A stretch of DNA of 42,518 bases, taken from NCBI GenBank assembly GCA_035455185.1, contig DATIFQ010000475.1, positions 1 to 42,518 of the forward strand, given 5' to 3'. Source of the stretch: JAEHDI01 sp035455185. GTDB lineage: Bacteria > Acidobacteriota > Terriglobia > Bryobacterales > Bryobacteraceae. The position numbers were made by a program, and so were the translations under genes. The first letter of the stretch is position 1. Every line of letters begins with the position of its first letter. Positions 24,775 to 33,371 of this stretch are shown here, in pieces. The notes beneath the pieces are model-generated. The model worked only from the letters and a program-made list of their open reading frames with translations, did not search any database and was not told where the DNA came from.

Positions 24775-25749
24775 ATGATCAAAGTCGAAGGTCTCACGAA
24801 GCGATACGCTCGTAACGTCGCCGTTGACAATATCTCGTTCGAGGTCGACAAAGGCAGCATCGTCGGCTTCCTCGGCCCGAACGGCGCAGGCAAGACGACG
24901 ACGATGCGCGTTCTGACCTGCTTTCTTCCCCCGACCGCCGGTGGCGCAGAGGTCGCCGGCTTCGACGTGATGAAACAGCCGCTCGAAGTGAAGAAGCGCA
25001 TCGGCTATCTGCCCGAGGCGCCGCCACTGTACCCCGAAATGGAGGTCGTCGAGTACCTCAACTTCGTCGCCAACCTCAAAGGTATTCCGCGAGGAGAGCG
25101 AAAGCAGCGGGTTGACAGCGTCACCGAGCGCTGCGCGATCGGGGACGTTTCGACAAAGCTGATCGGCAAGCTCTCCAAGGGCTACCGCCAGCGCGTCGGG
25201 CTCGCACAGGCGATCATCCACAACCCTGACGTTCTGGTGCTCGACGAGCCCACCGCCGGCCTCGACCCCAAACAGATCCTTGAGACCCGCGACTTGATCA
25301 AGCAGCTCGCCGGCGACCACACCATCATCCTGAGTACCCACATTCTGCCCGAGGTGGAACAGACCTGCGAGAAAGTGATCATCATCAGCAAGGGCAGGCT
25401 GGTTGCCACCGACTCCGTGCAGAACCTCACCAGCAGGCTGCGCGGCGCCGAAGCCATCGCCGTGGAGGTGGAGCCGCGAGACACTGCCCCGCTCGACACC
25501 GTTCAGGTGCGCCAGCGGCTGGAGCACGTTCCGGGCGTGAGCCGCGTCGTCGCCAAAGAGAGCAAGGAAAACCGGTGCATCTTCGAGGTGGAGAGCCTCC
25601 AGGGGCGCCACATCCGAGCCGACCTGGCCCGGGCGGTCGTGGAGGCCGACTGGAACCTGAACGAGCTGCGGCCGGTGGCGTTTAGTCTCGAGGAAATCTT
25701 CCTTCAGTTGACATCGGCCGACCGGGCAGCCGAGGGAGGTGAGAAGTGA
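24775..25749 (+). CDS. ABC-2 type transporter ATP-binding protein (GldA-like)
   Basis: A 324-residue ATPase subunit. Motifs are Walker A GPNGAGKTT at 34-42, the ABC signature LSKGYRQRVGLAQ (about 138-150), Walker B VLVLDEPTAGLD and the switch histidine STHIL. The extra C-terminal domain (about 225-324) is that of the GldA/CcmA-like group. It is the first gene of an operon whose next members are an ABC-2 permease, a GldG-like protein and a DUF4340 protein. The same set is linked to gliding motility in Bacteroidetes but is widespread in non-gliding bacteria as an uncharacterised exporter. The stop overlaps the next start (GTGA). Confidence 0.92.
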   Translation: MIKVEGLTKRYARNVAVDNISFEVDKGSIVGFLGPNGAGKTTTMRVLTCFLPPTAGGAEVAGFDVMKQPLEVKKRIGYLPEAPPLYPEMEVVEYLNFVANLKGIPRGERKQRVDSVTERCAIGDVSTKLIGKLSKGYRQRVGLAQAIIHNPDVLVLDEPTAGLDPKQILETRDLIKQLAGDHTIILSTHILPEVEQTCEKVIIISKGRLVATDSVQNLTSRLRGAEAIAVEVEPRDTAPLDTVQVRQRLEHVPGVSRVVAKESKENRCIFEVESLQGRHIRADLARAVVEADWNLNELRPVAFSLEEIFLQLTSADRAAEGGEK

Positions 25750-26513
25750 GAAACGTCTGGACCATCTATCGCAAAGAACTCAAGAGCTATTTCGCGTCAC
25801 CGATCGCCTACCTGCTGATGGCGGTATTCGCGCTGATCTTCGGCTACTTCTTCTATGTCGCGACTGCCATCTTCGTTAGCCGCGGCATGGAGTCCCAGAT
25901 GATGGGCCGTGGATTTCCCATGGACGTCAACGAATGGGTGATCCGCCCGCTCATGATGAACGTCAGCGTCATCGGCCTCTTCATGATCCCGATGATCACC
26001 ATGCGGCTCTTCGCCGAAGAGAAACGTTCCGGCACAATCGAGTTGCTCATGACTTCGCCCATCCGAGACGTTGAAATAATCCTCGGCAAGTGGCTGGCAG
26101 CGCTCACTCTGTACGCCTCGATTCTCGGACTCTCGATGATCAACGTCGCGGTCCTGTTCCTGTATGGCAAGCCCGACTGGAAGCCGATCCTCGTCGGCTA
26201 TCTCGGGCTGCTGCTGCAAGGCGGATGCCTGCTGGCCGTGGGAACCTTCATCTCCACGCTGACGCGTAACCAGATCATCGCCGCCGGCGCCACCTTCGCC
26301 GCCTGCCTGCTGCTCTGGATTTTGGACTGGGTCAGCGCCTATGAAACCGCCGCTTGGGCCAAAGTCTTGTCCTACATGTCGGTGGTGACCCACTTCGAGC
26401 CGTTCTCAAAAGGAGTGCTGGACACCAAGGACGTGATCTTCTATCTGTCTGTAATGTTCCTCGGCCTGTTTCTCACCGCGCGGTCGATGGAATCTCTGCG
26501 TTGGAGGGCGTAA
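25746..26513 (+). CDS. ABC-2 type transporter permease (GldF-like)
   Basis: A 255-residue membrane protein with six hydrophobic spans: about 14-40, 72-86, 110-135, 140-160, 170-190 and 228-250. The N-terminal motif VWTIYRKELKSYFASPIAYL is the usual start of GldF/YhhJ-like permeases (K-E-L-x-x-Y-F-x-S-P). Residues MRLFAEEKRSGTIELLMTSP (about 86-105) are the conserved coupling segment of the family. The start is a GTG that overlaps the ATPase stop codon, so the two subunits are co-translated. The substrate is unknown. Confidence 0.92.
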   Translation: MRNVWTIYRKELKSYFASPIAYLLMAVFALIFGYFFYVATAIFVSRGMESQMMGRGFPMDVNEWVIRPLMMNVSVIGLFMIPMITMRLFAEEKRSGTIELLMTSPIRDVEIILGKWLAALTLYASILGLSMINVAVLFLYGKPDWKPILVGYLGLLLQGGCLLAVGTFISTLTRNQIIAAGATFAACLLLWILDWVSAYETAAWAKVLSYMSVVTHFEPFSKGVLDTKDVIFYLSVMFLGLFLTARSMESLRWRA

Positions 26514-27890
26514 ATGACATTCGACTGGCTGAAAGCACGACAAACGAAATACACCGCTTACCTCACGCTCTACCTCGCGGTGATCCTTGCAGTCCTGGGG
26601 GCGGCCAACTGGCTCGCCAACCGCCACAACAAGTCCTTCGATTCAACGGCGAACAAACGGTTCAGCCTCTCGGACCAGACCGAGAAGGTCGTCAAGAATT
26701 TGAAGCAGGACGTTAAGATCGTCTACTTCGACCGCACCTCCGACTTCACCCGCGCCCGCGACCTCCTCGACAGATACGACAACCTCTCCGCCAAACTGAC
26801 CGTCGCCTACGTGGACCCCGACCGGAAGCCGCAGATCGCAAAATCCGAGGGCGTGCGTAACTACGGCACCATCTTCGTCGAGACCGCCGGCAAGCGGGAG
26901 GAGGCGAAGAGCGTCAGCGAGGAGGAAATCACCGGCGCACTCATCCGCGCCCTGAAGGGCGGCGCGCGCAACGTTTGTGTCGTCTCCGGCAGCGGCGAGC
27001 ACAGCCTCGACGACACCGAACGCAGCGGCTACTCTGGTGTGAAAGAGCTGCTCGAAAAGAACAACTACAAAACCCGCATCGTTTCGCTGCTCGAAAAACC
27101 CGAAGTCCCGAAGGACTGTACCATCCTGATGGTCGGCGGTCCGCGGTTTGACTACGTGGACGCCTCGGTCAACGCCATCCGCGCCTTCGTCGAAAACGGC
27201 GGCCGCGTTCTGCTGATGATCGACCCGCCGCTGAAGATGGGAAAAGAGGACATCGCAGATAATGCCGCTCTCTTGAAGGTGCTGGAAAGCTGGGGCGTAA
27301 CGCCGAACAAGGACCTTGTACTCGACACGAGCGGCATCGGACAGCTCTTCGGCTTGAGTGAAGTCGTTCCGCTGGTGACCAGCTATGAGTCTCACCAAAT
27401 CGTCCGGGAGATGAAGGAGATCGCGACCGCGTTTCCGATTGCTCGCTCACTGGAGGTGAAGTCCGGTGACAAAACCACCGTCGAGAAGCTGTTCTCCACA
27501 TCCGGCAACAGCTATGCCACCTCGAGCCTGAGTTCCAGCGAAATCCGCATCAATCCGGCCAAAGACAAGAAGGGCCCCCTCACCCTCGCCGCGGCGGGCA
27601 CGTACCGCACCGGAAAAGAGGGCGGCGACGGCCGTTTCGTGGTGGTCGGTTCGTCGGGCTGGGCAGCCAATAACATCCTGCGATTCAACGGCAACCGCGA
27701 CTTGTTAGTCAACATGATGAATTGGCTCTCCTCGGACGAGGACCTCATCTCCATTCGTCCCAAGGAACCGGACGACCGCCGATTGACTCTTACCCGTCGG
27801 CAAATGTCGACGGTATTTTACTCGAGCGTCGTCGGGCTGCCTCTCGCGGTGGTGCTGGCAGGGATGTGGGTCTGGTGGCGGAGGCGGTAA
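26514..27890 (+). CDS. GldG-family auxiliary ABC-transport protein
   Basis: A 458-residue protein. One membrane span (about 18-37: YLTLYLAVILAVLGAANWLA) precedes a large extracytoplasmic region with the GldG/ABC-type uncharacterised transport domain (NKRFSLSDQTEKVVKNLKQD, then DRTSDFTRARDLLDRYDNLS and VCVVSGSGEHSLDD). A second span sits near the C-terminus (about 432-452, SSVVGLPLAVVLAGMWVWW) with an arginine-rich cytoplasmic tail. In its paralogues this subunit partners the permease and ATPase. Its ATG directly follows the permease stop with no gap. It probably scaffolds substrate handling at the membrane. Confidence 0.9.
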   Translation: MTFDWLKARQTKYTAYLTLYLAVILAVLGAANWLANRHNKSFDSTANKRFSLSDQTEKVVKNLKQDVKIVYFDRTSDFTRARDLLDRYDNLSAKLTVAYVDPDRKPQIAKSEGVRNYGTIFVETAGKREEAKSVSEEEITGALIRALKGGARNVCVVSGSGEHSLDDTERSGYSGVKELLEKNNYKTRIVSLLEKPEVPKDCTILMVGGPRFDYVDASVNAIRAFVENGGRVLLMIDPPLKMGKEDIADNAALLKVLESWGVTPNKDLVLDTSGIGQLFGLSEVVPLVTSYESHQIVREMKEIATAFPIARSLEVKSGDKTTVEKLFSTSGNSYATSSLSSSEIRINPAKDKKGPLTLAAAGTYRTGKEGGDGRFVVVGSSGWAANNILRFNGNRDLLVNMMNWLSSDEDLISIRPKEPDDRRLTLTRRQMSTVFYSSVVGLPLAVVLAGMWVWWRRR

Positions 27891-27893
27891 ACG

Positions 27894-29237
27894 ATGCGAA
27901 TTCGCGGGCTGCTCATCGCTGTTGTGGTGCTGGCGGCGCTGGCCGGCGGCGTCTACTGGTCGAACAAAGTGAAGAAGGCGGAGGAGGGCAAGCCTTCTCC
28001 TGATGCGCCGCCGAAGGTTCTCTCCATTCCGCAGGACCAGTTCCAGCAGATCGAGATTCATAAGGGCGGCGTGGATGCCCTGACACTACGTAAAGACGAT
28101 GCCGGGAAGTGGCAAATGGTCTCACCGAAACAGTTGCCCGTGGACCAGGATGCCGCGAGCAGCCTCGTCTCGAGCCTGTCCTCCCTTGACTCCTCACGGC
28201 TGGTCGAGGAAAAGTCCGCCGATCTCGCGCAATTCGGACTGGCGAGTCCGTCTCTGGAAGTGAACGTCCGTCAAAAAGACGGCAAGGTGACCAAACTTCT
28301 CGTCGGCGATGAAAGCCCCGCCGGGGGTGGCCACTTTGTCAAACTGGACGGTGATCCCCGCGTCTTTACGATCGCCTCCTACAACAAGACCAGCATCGAC
28401 AAGACCCCCGCCGACCTGCGTGACAAGCGCCTGATGACCTTCGACTCCGACAAGCTCACACGAGTCGAGCTCAAGGCAAAAGGTCAGTCGATCGAGTTCG
28501 GCAAGAACAACCAGAACGAGTGGCAGATCATCAAGCCGAAGCCTTTGCGGGCCGACGGCGGACAGGTGGAGGAACTCGTCCGGAAGCTGAAAGACGCGCG
28601 GATGGAAACCACCGTCAGTGATGCGGACACAAAGAAGGCCGCTGCCGCGTTTCCAGGCGCCAAACCGGTCGCCGTTGTCCGCACGACGGATGCCGCCGGC
28701 ACGCAGGAACTCGACGTCCGCAAGGACAAGGATAACAACTACTACGCGAAAACCTCCGTCGTCGAGGGCGTCCAGAAGCTGACAACCTTCGTCGGCGAAG
28801 GGCTCGACAAAGGCCTCGACGATTTCCGTAACAAGAAGCTGTTCGATTTCGGCTTCCACGATCCGAGCAAGCTGGAAATCCGCGATGGTGGCAAGCAGGT
28901 CGTCTATCAGAAGACGGGCGACAAGTGGATGTCCGGCTCGAAGCAGATGGATGGCCCAAGCGTCCAGGCGCTCGTGGATAAGCTGCGCGACCTCTCGGCA
29001 ATCAAGTTTCTCGAACAGGGATCCGGCAGCACCGTCTTCGAAGCGGCCGTGACCTCGAACGAAGGTAAGCGGTTGGAAAAGGTGATTGTCTCCCGGCAGG
29101 GTGACGGCTTCCTCGCCCGCCGCGAGAACGAGCCTGCGGTGTACGAACTAGACGGCAAGGCGGTCGAGGAGTTGCAGAAGGCCGCCGCGGCAGTCAAGGA
29201 GCTTCAGCCGCCCAAGAAGGAAGAAAAGAAGAAGTGA
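27894..29237 (+). CDS. DUF4340 domain-containing, membrane-anchored periplasmic protein
   Basis: A 447-residue protein with one N-terminal anchor (RGLLIAVVVLAALAGGVYW). It then has repeated beta-rich units that alternate a Leu/Lys strand and a Trp-x-hydrophobic strand: ALTLRKDDAGKWQMVSPKQ, SIEFGKNNQNEWQIIKPKP and QVVYQKTGDKWMSGSKQ. This is the DUF4340 pattern, each unit typically ending in a small helical hairpin for summing differences of residues (VSSLSSLDSSRLVEE). The C-terminus is lysine-rich. It follows the GldG-like gene by 3 nt, the usual location of this family, so it probably belongs to the same exporter. Its function is unknown. Confidence 0.88.
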   Translation: MRIRGLLIAVVVLAALAGGVYWSNKVKKAEEGKPSPDAPPKVLSIPQDQFQQIEIHKGGVDALTLRKDDAGKWQMVSPKQLPVDQDAASSLVSSLSSLDSSRLVEEKSADLAQFGLASPSLEVNVRQKDGKVTKLLVGDESPAGGGHFVKLDGDPRVFTIASYNKTSIDKTPADLRDKRLMTFDSDKLTRVELKAKGQSIEFGKNNQNEWQIIKPKPLRADGGQVEELVRKLKDARMETTVSDADTKKAAAAFPGAKPVAVVRTTDAAGTQELDVRKDKDNNYYAKTSVVEGVQKLTTFVGEGLDKGLDDFRNKKLFDFGFHDPSKLEIRDGGKQVVYQKTGDKWMSGSKQMDGPSVQALVDKLRDLSAIKFLEQGSGSTVFEAAVTSNEGKRLEKVIVSRQGDGFLARRENEPAVYELDGKAVEELQKAAAAVKELQPPKKEEKKK

Positions 29238-29241
29238 CCCG

Positions 29242-30576
29242 GTGAAAGCAATAGACGGTCTTCTCACCGATCTGTACGAGTTGACGATGTCGGCCGGCTA
29301 TTTTCAGGCCGGCAAGTCGGAAGAGAAGGCCACGTTCGAGCTGACCGTCCGGAGGCTGCCGAAGAAGCGGAATTTCGTCATCGTCGCCGGCCTCGAGCAA
29401 GTTGTTGAGTACCTGCTCGAGCTTCACATCACCGGCGGCGAGATCGACTACCTCCGCCGCCTTCCCCAGTTCGCCAATGCGCCCCAAGGTTTTTTCGAGC
29501 GGTTGCGCGATCTGCGCTTCACCGGGGATCTGTTCGCCGCCCCCGAGGGAACCGTCTTGTTCGCCGGCGAACCGGTGCTGAACGTCCGCGCTCCGCTGAT
29601 CGAAGCCCAGATCCCCGAAACGTACCTGCTGTCGATGATCGGCTACCAGTCGATGGTGGCTACCAAGGCCGCCCGCATTGTAGAAACCGCCCGTGGGCGC
29701 GGTGTGGTTGAGTTCGGTACCCGGCGGGCGCACTCGCCCGAAGCGGGTGTCCTCGGCGGACGAGCCGCCTACATCGGCGGCTGCGTCGGCACAAGCAACA
29801 CGCTTTCTGGATACCGGTTTGGCATCCCTGTCTATGGAACGGCCGCTCACTCTTGGGTGCAATCGTTCGTCGACGAATCGGAGTCTTTCCGCGAGCTTCA
29901 GAAACTGCTCGGCGCTTTCACTATCTATATCGTGGACACGTACGACACGCTCGAAGGCACCCGCCGCGCGGCGGCTCTGGGAAAACCGATCCAGGGCATC
30001 CGTCTCGACAGCGGCGATCTCGGCGCGCTTGCGCGCCAGGCTCGGGTCATCCTCGACGAAGCAGGTCTGCCCGACGCGAAAATCATGGCCAGCGGGGACT
30101 TGGACGAATACAAGATCCGCAAGCTGGTCAATGAGGGTGCGCCGATCGACTCCTTCGGCGTCGGCACGGAACTGGTCACGTCCGCCGACGCACCCAACCT
30201 CGGGGTCGTCTACAAAATGGTGGAGGTCGAGAACGGCGGCGTCAAGCGCTACACGGCCAAGTTCAGCGAGGACAAAGTGACACTTCCCGGCGCAAAACAG
30301 ATATTCCGTTACCCGGACCGTGACGTGATCGGGCGAGCATCGGAGTGCCCGCCGTCTGCGAGTCAGGTGGAGGCGCTCGTGCGTCCGGTGATTCTCGGTG
30401 GGAGCCTGGTCGAGCCGCTGCCCGGCGCGGCTGCCGTCCGCGAGCGTGCCGCTGAATCCCTCCAGCGGCTGCCCAAAGCGTGCCGGCGCCTTCGCGCTCC
30501 CAAACCGTACCACATCGAGCACAGCGCGAAACTGCTCGCGCTCGCGGAGCAGTCCCGCAAAGGCCTGACGGTCTAG
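29242..30576 (+). CDS. pncB: Nicotinate phosphoribosyltransferase
   Basis: A 444-residue enzyme, starting at a GTG 4 nt after the DUF4340 stop. It converts nicotinate and PRPP, with ATP, into nicotinate mononucleotide, the entry step of the Preiss-Handler NAD salvage pathway. Family signatures are TDLYELTMSAGYFQAGK (about 9-25), the active-site region VEFGTRRAHSPEAGVLGGRA, the phosphate-binding IRLDSGDLGALARQ and SGDLDEYKIRKLVNEGAPIDSFGVGTEL. The C-terminal helical region is arginine-rich. It shares an operon with a nicotinamidase gene, giving a two-step route from nicotinamide to the mononucleotide. Confidence 0.95.
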   Translation: MKAIDGLLTDLYELTMSAGYFQAGKSEEKATFELTVRRLPKKRNFVIVAGLEQVVEYLLELHITGGEIDYLRRLPQFANAPQGFFERLRDLRFTGDLFAAPEGTVLFAGEPVLNVRAPLIEAQIPETYLLSMIGYQSMVATKAARIVETARGRGVVEFGTRRAHSPEAGVLGGRAAYIGGCVGTSNTLSGYRFGIPVYGTAAHSWVQSFVDESESFRELQKLLGAFTIYIVDTYDTLEGTRRAAALGKPIQGIRLDSGDLGALARQARVILDEAGLPDAKIMASGDLDEYKIRKLVNEGAPIDSFGVGTELVTSADAPNLGVVYKMVEVENGGVKRYTAKFSEDKVTLPGAKQIFRYPDRDVIGRASECPPSASQVEALVRPVILGGSLVEPLPGAAAVRERAAESLQRLPKACRRLRAPKPYHIEHSAKLLALAEQSRKGLTV

Positions 30577-30585
30577 GCTGGAGAA

Positions 30586-31170
30586 GTGCCCATGACCACG
30601 GTATTCTTTGACATCGACACCCAGAACGACTTCATGCTTCCGTCAGGAGCGCTATACGTGCCGGGCGCCGAGGCGATCCTGCCCATGATCGCGCGCTTGA
30701 ACCGCTATGCCGTGCACCACGGCATCATTGTCGTCTCCACCACCGACGCGCACGATGAGAACGATCCGGAGTTCCGGCAGTGGCCTCCGCACTGTGTGGC
30801 CGGAACGATCGGGCAGCAGAAACCCGCCGAAACCTTGCTCGAGCGCCGCGCCGTCATCCCGACGACGCCCGGAGTCTACGAAATTGACGGCGCACAGCAG
30901 ATCATCGTCCAGAAGCAGGCGCTCGACCTCTTCACCAATCCCAACCTGCCTGCGCTGCTGGAGCGCGCCTCCCGTTACGTGGTCTACGGGGTTGTGACGG
31001 AGTACTGCGTTCGCTGTGCCGTGCTCGGGCTGCTTAAGACCGGAAAGCCGGTGGAAATGGTGACCGACGCGATCCGAACTCTGAAGGATGACGACGGTCG
31101 CCGGACGATCGAAGAGTTCACCGCTGCCGGCGGCGTCCTCACGACCGCCGAACGCGTCTGCGCGGGTTGA
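30586..31170 (+). CDS. pncA: Nicotinamidase/isochorismatase-family hydrolase
   Basis: A 194-residue cysteine hydrolase that converts nicotinamide to nicotinate, feeding pncB immediately upstream (9 nt away). The catalytic triad is visible: D11 (DIDTQNDF), K110 (QKQALD) and C141 (VTEYCVR). Metal ligands are D54 and H56 (STTDAHDEND), with H69 in PPHCV. The starts GTG 30586 and ATG 30592 are in the same frame, and the GTG is kept because the next ATG would leave only one extra residue before the conserved strand. It ends the operon driven from 24676. A nicotinamide-specific assignment rests on the pncB neighbour, since the fold is shared with isochorismatases. Confidence 0.88.
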   Translation: MPMTTVFFDIDTQNDFMLPSGALYVPGAEAILPMIARLNRYAVHHGIIVVSTTDAHDENDPEFRQWPPHCVAGTIGQQKPAETLLERRAVIPTTPGVYEIDGAQQIIVQKQALDLFTNPNLPALLERASRYVVYGVVTEYCVRCAVLGLLKTGKPVEMVTDAIRTLKDDDGRRTIEEFTAAGGVLTTAERVCAG

Positions 31171-31268
31171 GAGTGGCTGTCGAGCTTCAGCGGTGGCACA
31201 GGCTTCGGCCTTTGATGGTCGATGCTCTCAGCGGGTTTTTCAGCACCCTGTCCAGGCTGTGGAGGGAT

Positions 31269-31670
31269 TCACCCTTCCGGCAATTCCACCGGCTTGGCGC
31301 TGCGCCACAGCCGCTCGAGATCGTAGTAGACGCGGGCCTTCTCTGAGAAGACGTGAACAATGAAATCGCCGTAGTCGGCAAGCACCCAGTCGGCGTTGTC
31401 GTACCCTTCCAGACTCATAGGCAGTTCGCCCCGCCGCTTCAGTTGAATGTTGATCTCGTCGCTGATCGCCTGGATCTGGCGCGGGTTGGTCCCGGTACAG
31501 ATCACGAAGAAATCGGTGAAGGAGGTGATCTCGTGAAGGTCCAGTACCCGGATGTCAACGGCTTTCTTCGATTCTGCGGCGCGGACCGCCGCCAGCCACA
31601 AAGGGCTCGCCAATTCGGAGTTTTCGTCTTCGGGCTTCCCAGTCTCGTGCGCCTGCTTGTCGGATCTCAC
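31269..31670 (-). CDS. rsfS: Ribosomal silencing factor RsfS
   Basis: A 133-residue protein starting at GTG 31670. The N-terminal 25 residues are variable. The conserved core is KKAVDIRVLDLHEITSFTDFFVICTGTNPRQIQAISDEI and the C-terminal LADYGDFIVHVFSEKARVYYDLERLW. RsfS binds L14 on the large ribosomal subunit and blocks its joining to the small subunit under nutrient limitation. It is divergent from hpt, with 61 nt between starts. nadD, often beside it in other bacteria, is not here. Confidence 0.93.
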   Translation of the reverse strand: MRSDKQAHETGKPEDENSELASPLWLAAVRAAESKKAVDIRVLDLHEITSFTDFFVICTGTNPRQIQAISDEINIQLKRRGELPMSLEGYDNADWVLADYGDFIVHVFSEKARVYYDLERLWRSAKPVELPEG

Positions 31671-31704
31671 TCTGCTCAGGATCTGCTCCTGCCGAGTATC
31701 GTAC

Positions 31705-31710
31705 TACAAT
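31705..31710 (+). promoter_or_regulatory. Candidate -10 box (TACAAT) for hpt
   Basis: TACAAT ends 21 nt before the hpt ATG at 31732, giving a leader of about 15 nt with no Shine-Dalgarno. No good -35 match is visible. Confidence 0.3.
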
Positions 31711-31731
31711 CGGGAATTCGATTGATTTGCC

Positions 31732-32253
31732 ATGCCTCAGCCTTCGTTTCGAGTGCTGATTACTGCCGAACGGATTCAGGAGAGAATCTGCGAGCTTGGC
31801 GCCCGGATTGATGCGGACTACCCTGAGGGACCCGTCTACCTCGTCGCCATCCTCAAGGGTGCATGTTTCTTCCTCTCCGACCTTGCCCGCGCCATCACCC
31901 GCCCTGCGCGGATCGACTTCATCGGCATTTCGAGCTACGCAAAGGGAAAGACCAGCTCCGGCGAAGTCAAGCTCACCAAGGACCTCGACTCGTCGATCGA
32001 GGGCGCCCACGTGCTGATCGTCGAGGACATTGTCGACTCTGGGATTACCTTGAACTATCTGCTGAAGGTACTGTCGCAGCGCAAGCCGCGCAGCCTCCGC
32101 ATCGCCGCACTTCTCGACAAGCCCTCACGGCGAATCCAGCCCGTCGACGTCGCCTATTCGGGCTTCCAGATCCCCGACGAGTTCGTCGTCGGCTACGGCC
32201 TGGACTACGCCGAGGACTACCGCAACCTCAAGGACATCTGCGTGATCGAGTAG
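31732..32253 (+). CDS. hpt: Hypoxanthine phosphoribosyltransferase
   Basis: A 173-residue type I phosphoribosyltransferase that salvages hypoxanthine and guanine to IMP and GMP. The PRPP-binding loop VLIVEDIVDSGITL (about 97-110) is textbook. YLVAILKGACFFLSDLARAI (about 37-56) and the flexible-loop region SSYAKGKTSSGEVKLTKDL are diagnostic of HPRTs. The C-terminal FVVGYGLDYAEDYRNLKDICVIE closes the base pocket. It is a single gene, convergent with the cytochrome c peroxidase gene. Confidence 0.95.
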   Translation: MPQPSFRVLITAERIQERICELGARIDADYPEGPVYLVAILKGACFFLSDLARAITRPARIDFIGISSYAKGKTSSGEVKLTKDLDSSIEGAHVLIVEDIVDSGITLNYLLKVLSQRKPRSLRIAALLDKPSRRIQPVDVAYSGFQIPDEFVVGYGLDYAEDYRNLKDICVIE

Positions 32254-32262
32254 TCGCCTTTT

Positions 32263-32286
32263 CTTTGTGCCTTTGTGCCTTCGTGG
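32263..32286 (+). repeat. Three tandem octamers of the CTTTGTGC type
   Basis: Between the convergent hpt and peroxidase genes lie three adjacent 8-nt units: CTTTGTGC (32263-32270), CTTTGTGC (32271-32278) and the variant CTTCGTGG (32279-32286). Runs of this kind are familiar as dispersed extragenic sequences in several bacterial genomes. Here they fill most of a 68-nt gap. Confidence 0.45.
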
Positions 32287-32321
32287 TTTGCAGTCCGGCT
32301 GCGACCCTACCTCTCCCCGTC

Positions 32322-33371
32322 TCAGCTCTTCTGCGGCTTCGGCGTCTTGTCCGTGCTCGGCGGCAAGACCGGCTCCTTGATGTAATCGCCCGGCACTTCT
32401 CCAGTGAGCGTCTTCAGCCAGGCCACGATGGACGCGATCTCTTCCTGCGTCATTTGTTTGCCGAGTTGGTACTCGGCCATATGGCTGACCGCTTCGTCGA
32501 GCGTCTTTATTGAGCCGTCGTGGTAGTAGGGGCCGGTCCTCTCGATGCCCCGCAGCGAGGGCACCTTGAACATCATCTTGTCGCCTTCCTGTTTGGTGAC
32601 CTTGAACCGTCCCTCGTCGCTCGTGTCAGGCCACGGCTTCACCACGCCGATCTTCTGGTACATCTGCGCACCCACATACGGGCCTGCGTGGCAAGCCTGG
32701 CAGCCGGCCTCCATGTATTTGTTGAAGCCGGCCTTCTCCACGTCGGTCAGCGCGGTCTGGTCACCCTGAAGAAACTTGTCCCATCGCGACGGCGCGACCA
32801 GTTTCCTCTCGAAGGCGCCGATCGCCTTCGCCATGTTGTCGAACGTGACCGGGTCTTTGTCGTCCGGGAAGGCTCTCTTGAAGGCTTCCACGTATCCCGG
32901 CATCGATTTCAGCACCGCAACCACCTGCTTGTTGGAGGTCATGGCCATCTCTACCGGATTCATCACCGGCCCCTTCGCCTGTTCTTCGACGTCCGGAGCT
33001 CGGCCGTCCCAGAATTGGACGAAGTGGCCGGCGGCGTTGAAGACGGTGGGAGAGTTCCTGTCGCCCCGCTTGCCGAGGTGACCCTCGGACGTCTCCTCGC
33101 CATCGACGCCGAAATTGTCAAGCTTGTGGCATGTGTTGCAGGATACGTCCTGCCCCTTGGACAGTCGCTTGTCGTAATACAACATGCGGCCGAGGGAGAT
33201 CTTTTCCTCCGTGAGAGGGTTGGAGGCCGACTCCATGACCGCGGGCAGCGGCTTGAACATCGCGAGTTTCGCGGTGTCAACCTCGACTTTTTTCGGGGCG
33301 CTCGTGCAGGCGGCGAGCAGAGCGAACGCCGCGCACGCCGCCAGGATCTTCCAGAGGAGCGTGTGTTTCAT
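32322..33371 (-). CDS. Di-haem cytochrome c peroxidase (CcpA/MauG family), lipoprotein
   Basis: A 349-residue protein with a lipoprotein signal (lipobox LLAAC, lipid cysteine C22) and two covalent haem sites: CNTCH at 78-82 (C78, C81, H82) and CQACH at 224-228 (C224, C227, H228). Between them are the conserved SPTVFNAAGHFVQFWDGRAPDVEEQA and the peroxidase-type segment RKLVAPSRWDKFLQGD. The enzyme reduces hydrogen peroxide in the periplasm using electrons from c-type cytochromes. The ATG is preceded by AAAGGAG. The gene is alone. A small iron or peroxide regulator is not adjacent. Confidence 0.93.
   Translation of the reverse strand: MKHTLLWKILAACAAFALLAACTSAPKKVEVDTAKLAMFKPLPAVMESASNPLTEEKISLGRMLYYDKRLSKGQDVSCNTCHKLDNFGVDGEETSEGHLGKRGDRNSPTVFNAAGHFVQFWDGRAPDVEEQAKGPVMNPVEMAMTSNKQVVAVLKSMPGYVEAFKRAFPDDKDPVTFDNMAKAIGAFERKLVAPSRWDKFLQGDQTALTDVEKAGFNKYMEAGCQACHAGPYVGAQMYQKIGVVKPWPDTSDEGRFKVTKQEGDKMMFKVPSLRGIERTGPYYHDGSIKTLDEAVSHMAEYQLGKQMTQEEIASIVAWLKTLTGEVPGDYIKEPVLPPSTDKTPKPQKS

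Noticed and set aside
29194..30522. A 442-codon antisense frame opposite pncB
   Set aside because: pncB has clear catalytic motifs. The antisense frame has no conserved family and typical shadow composition.
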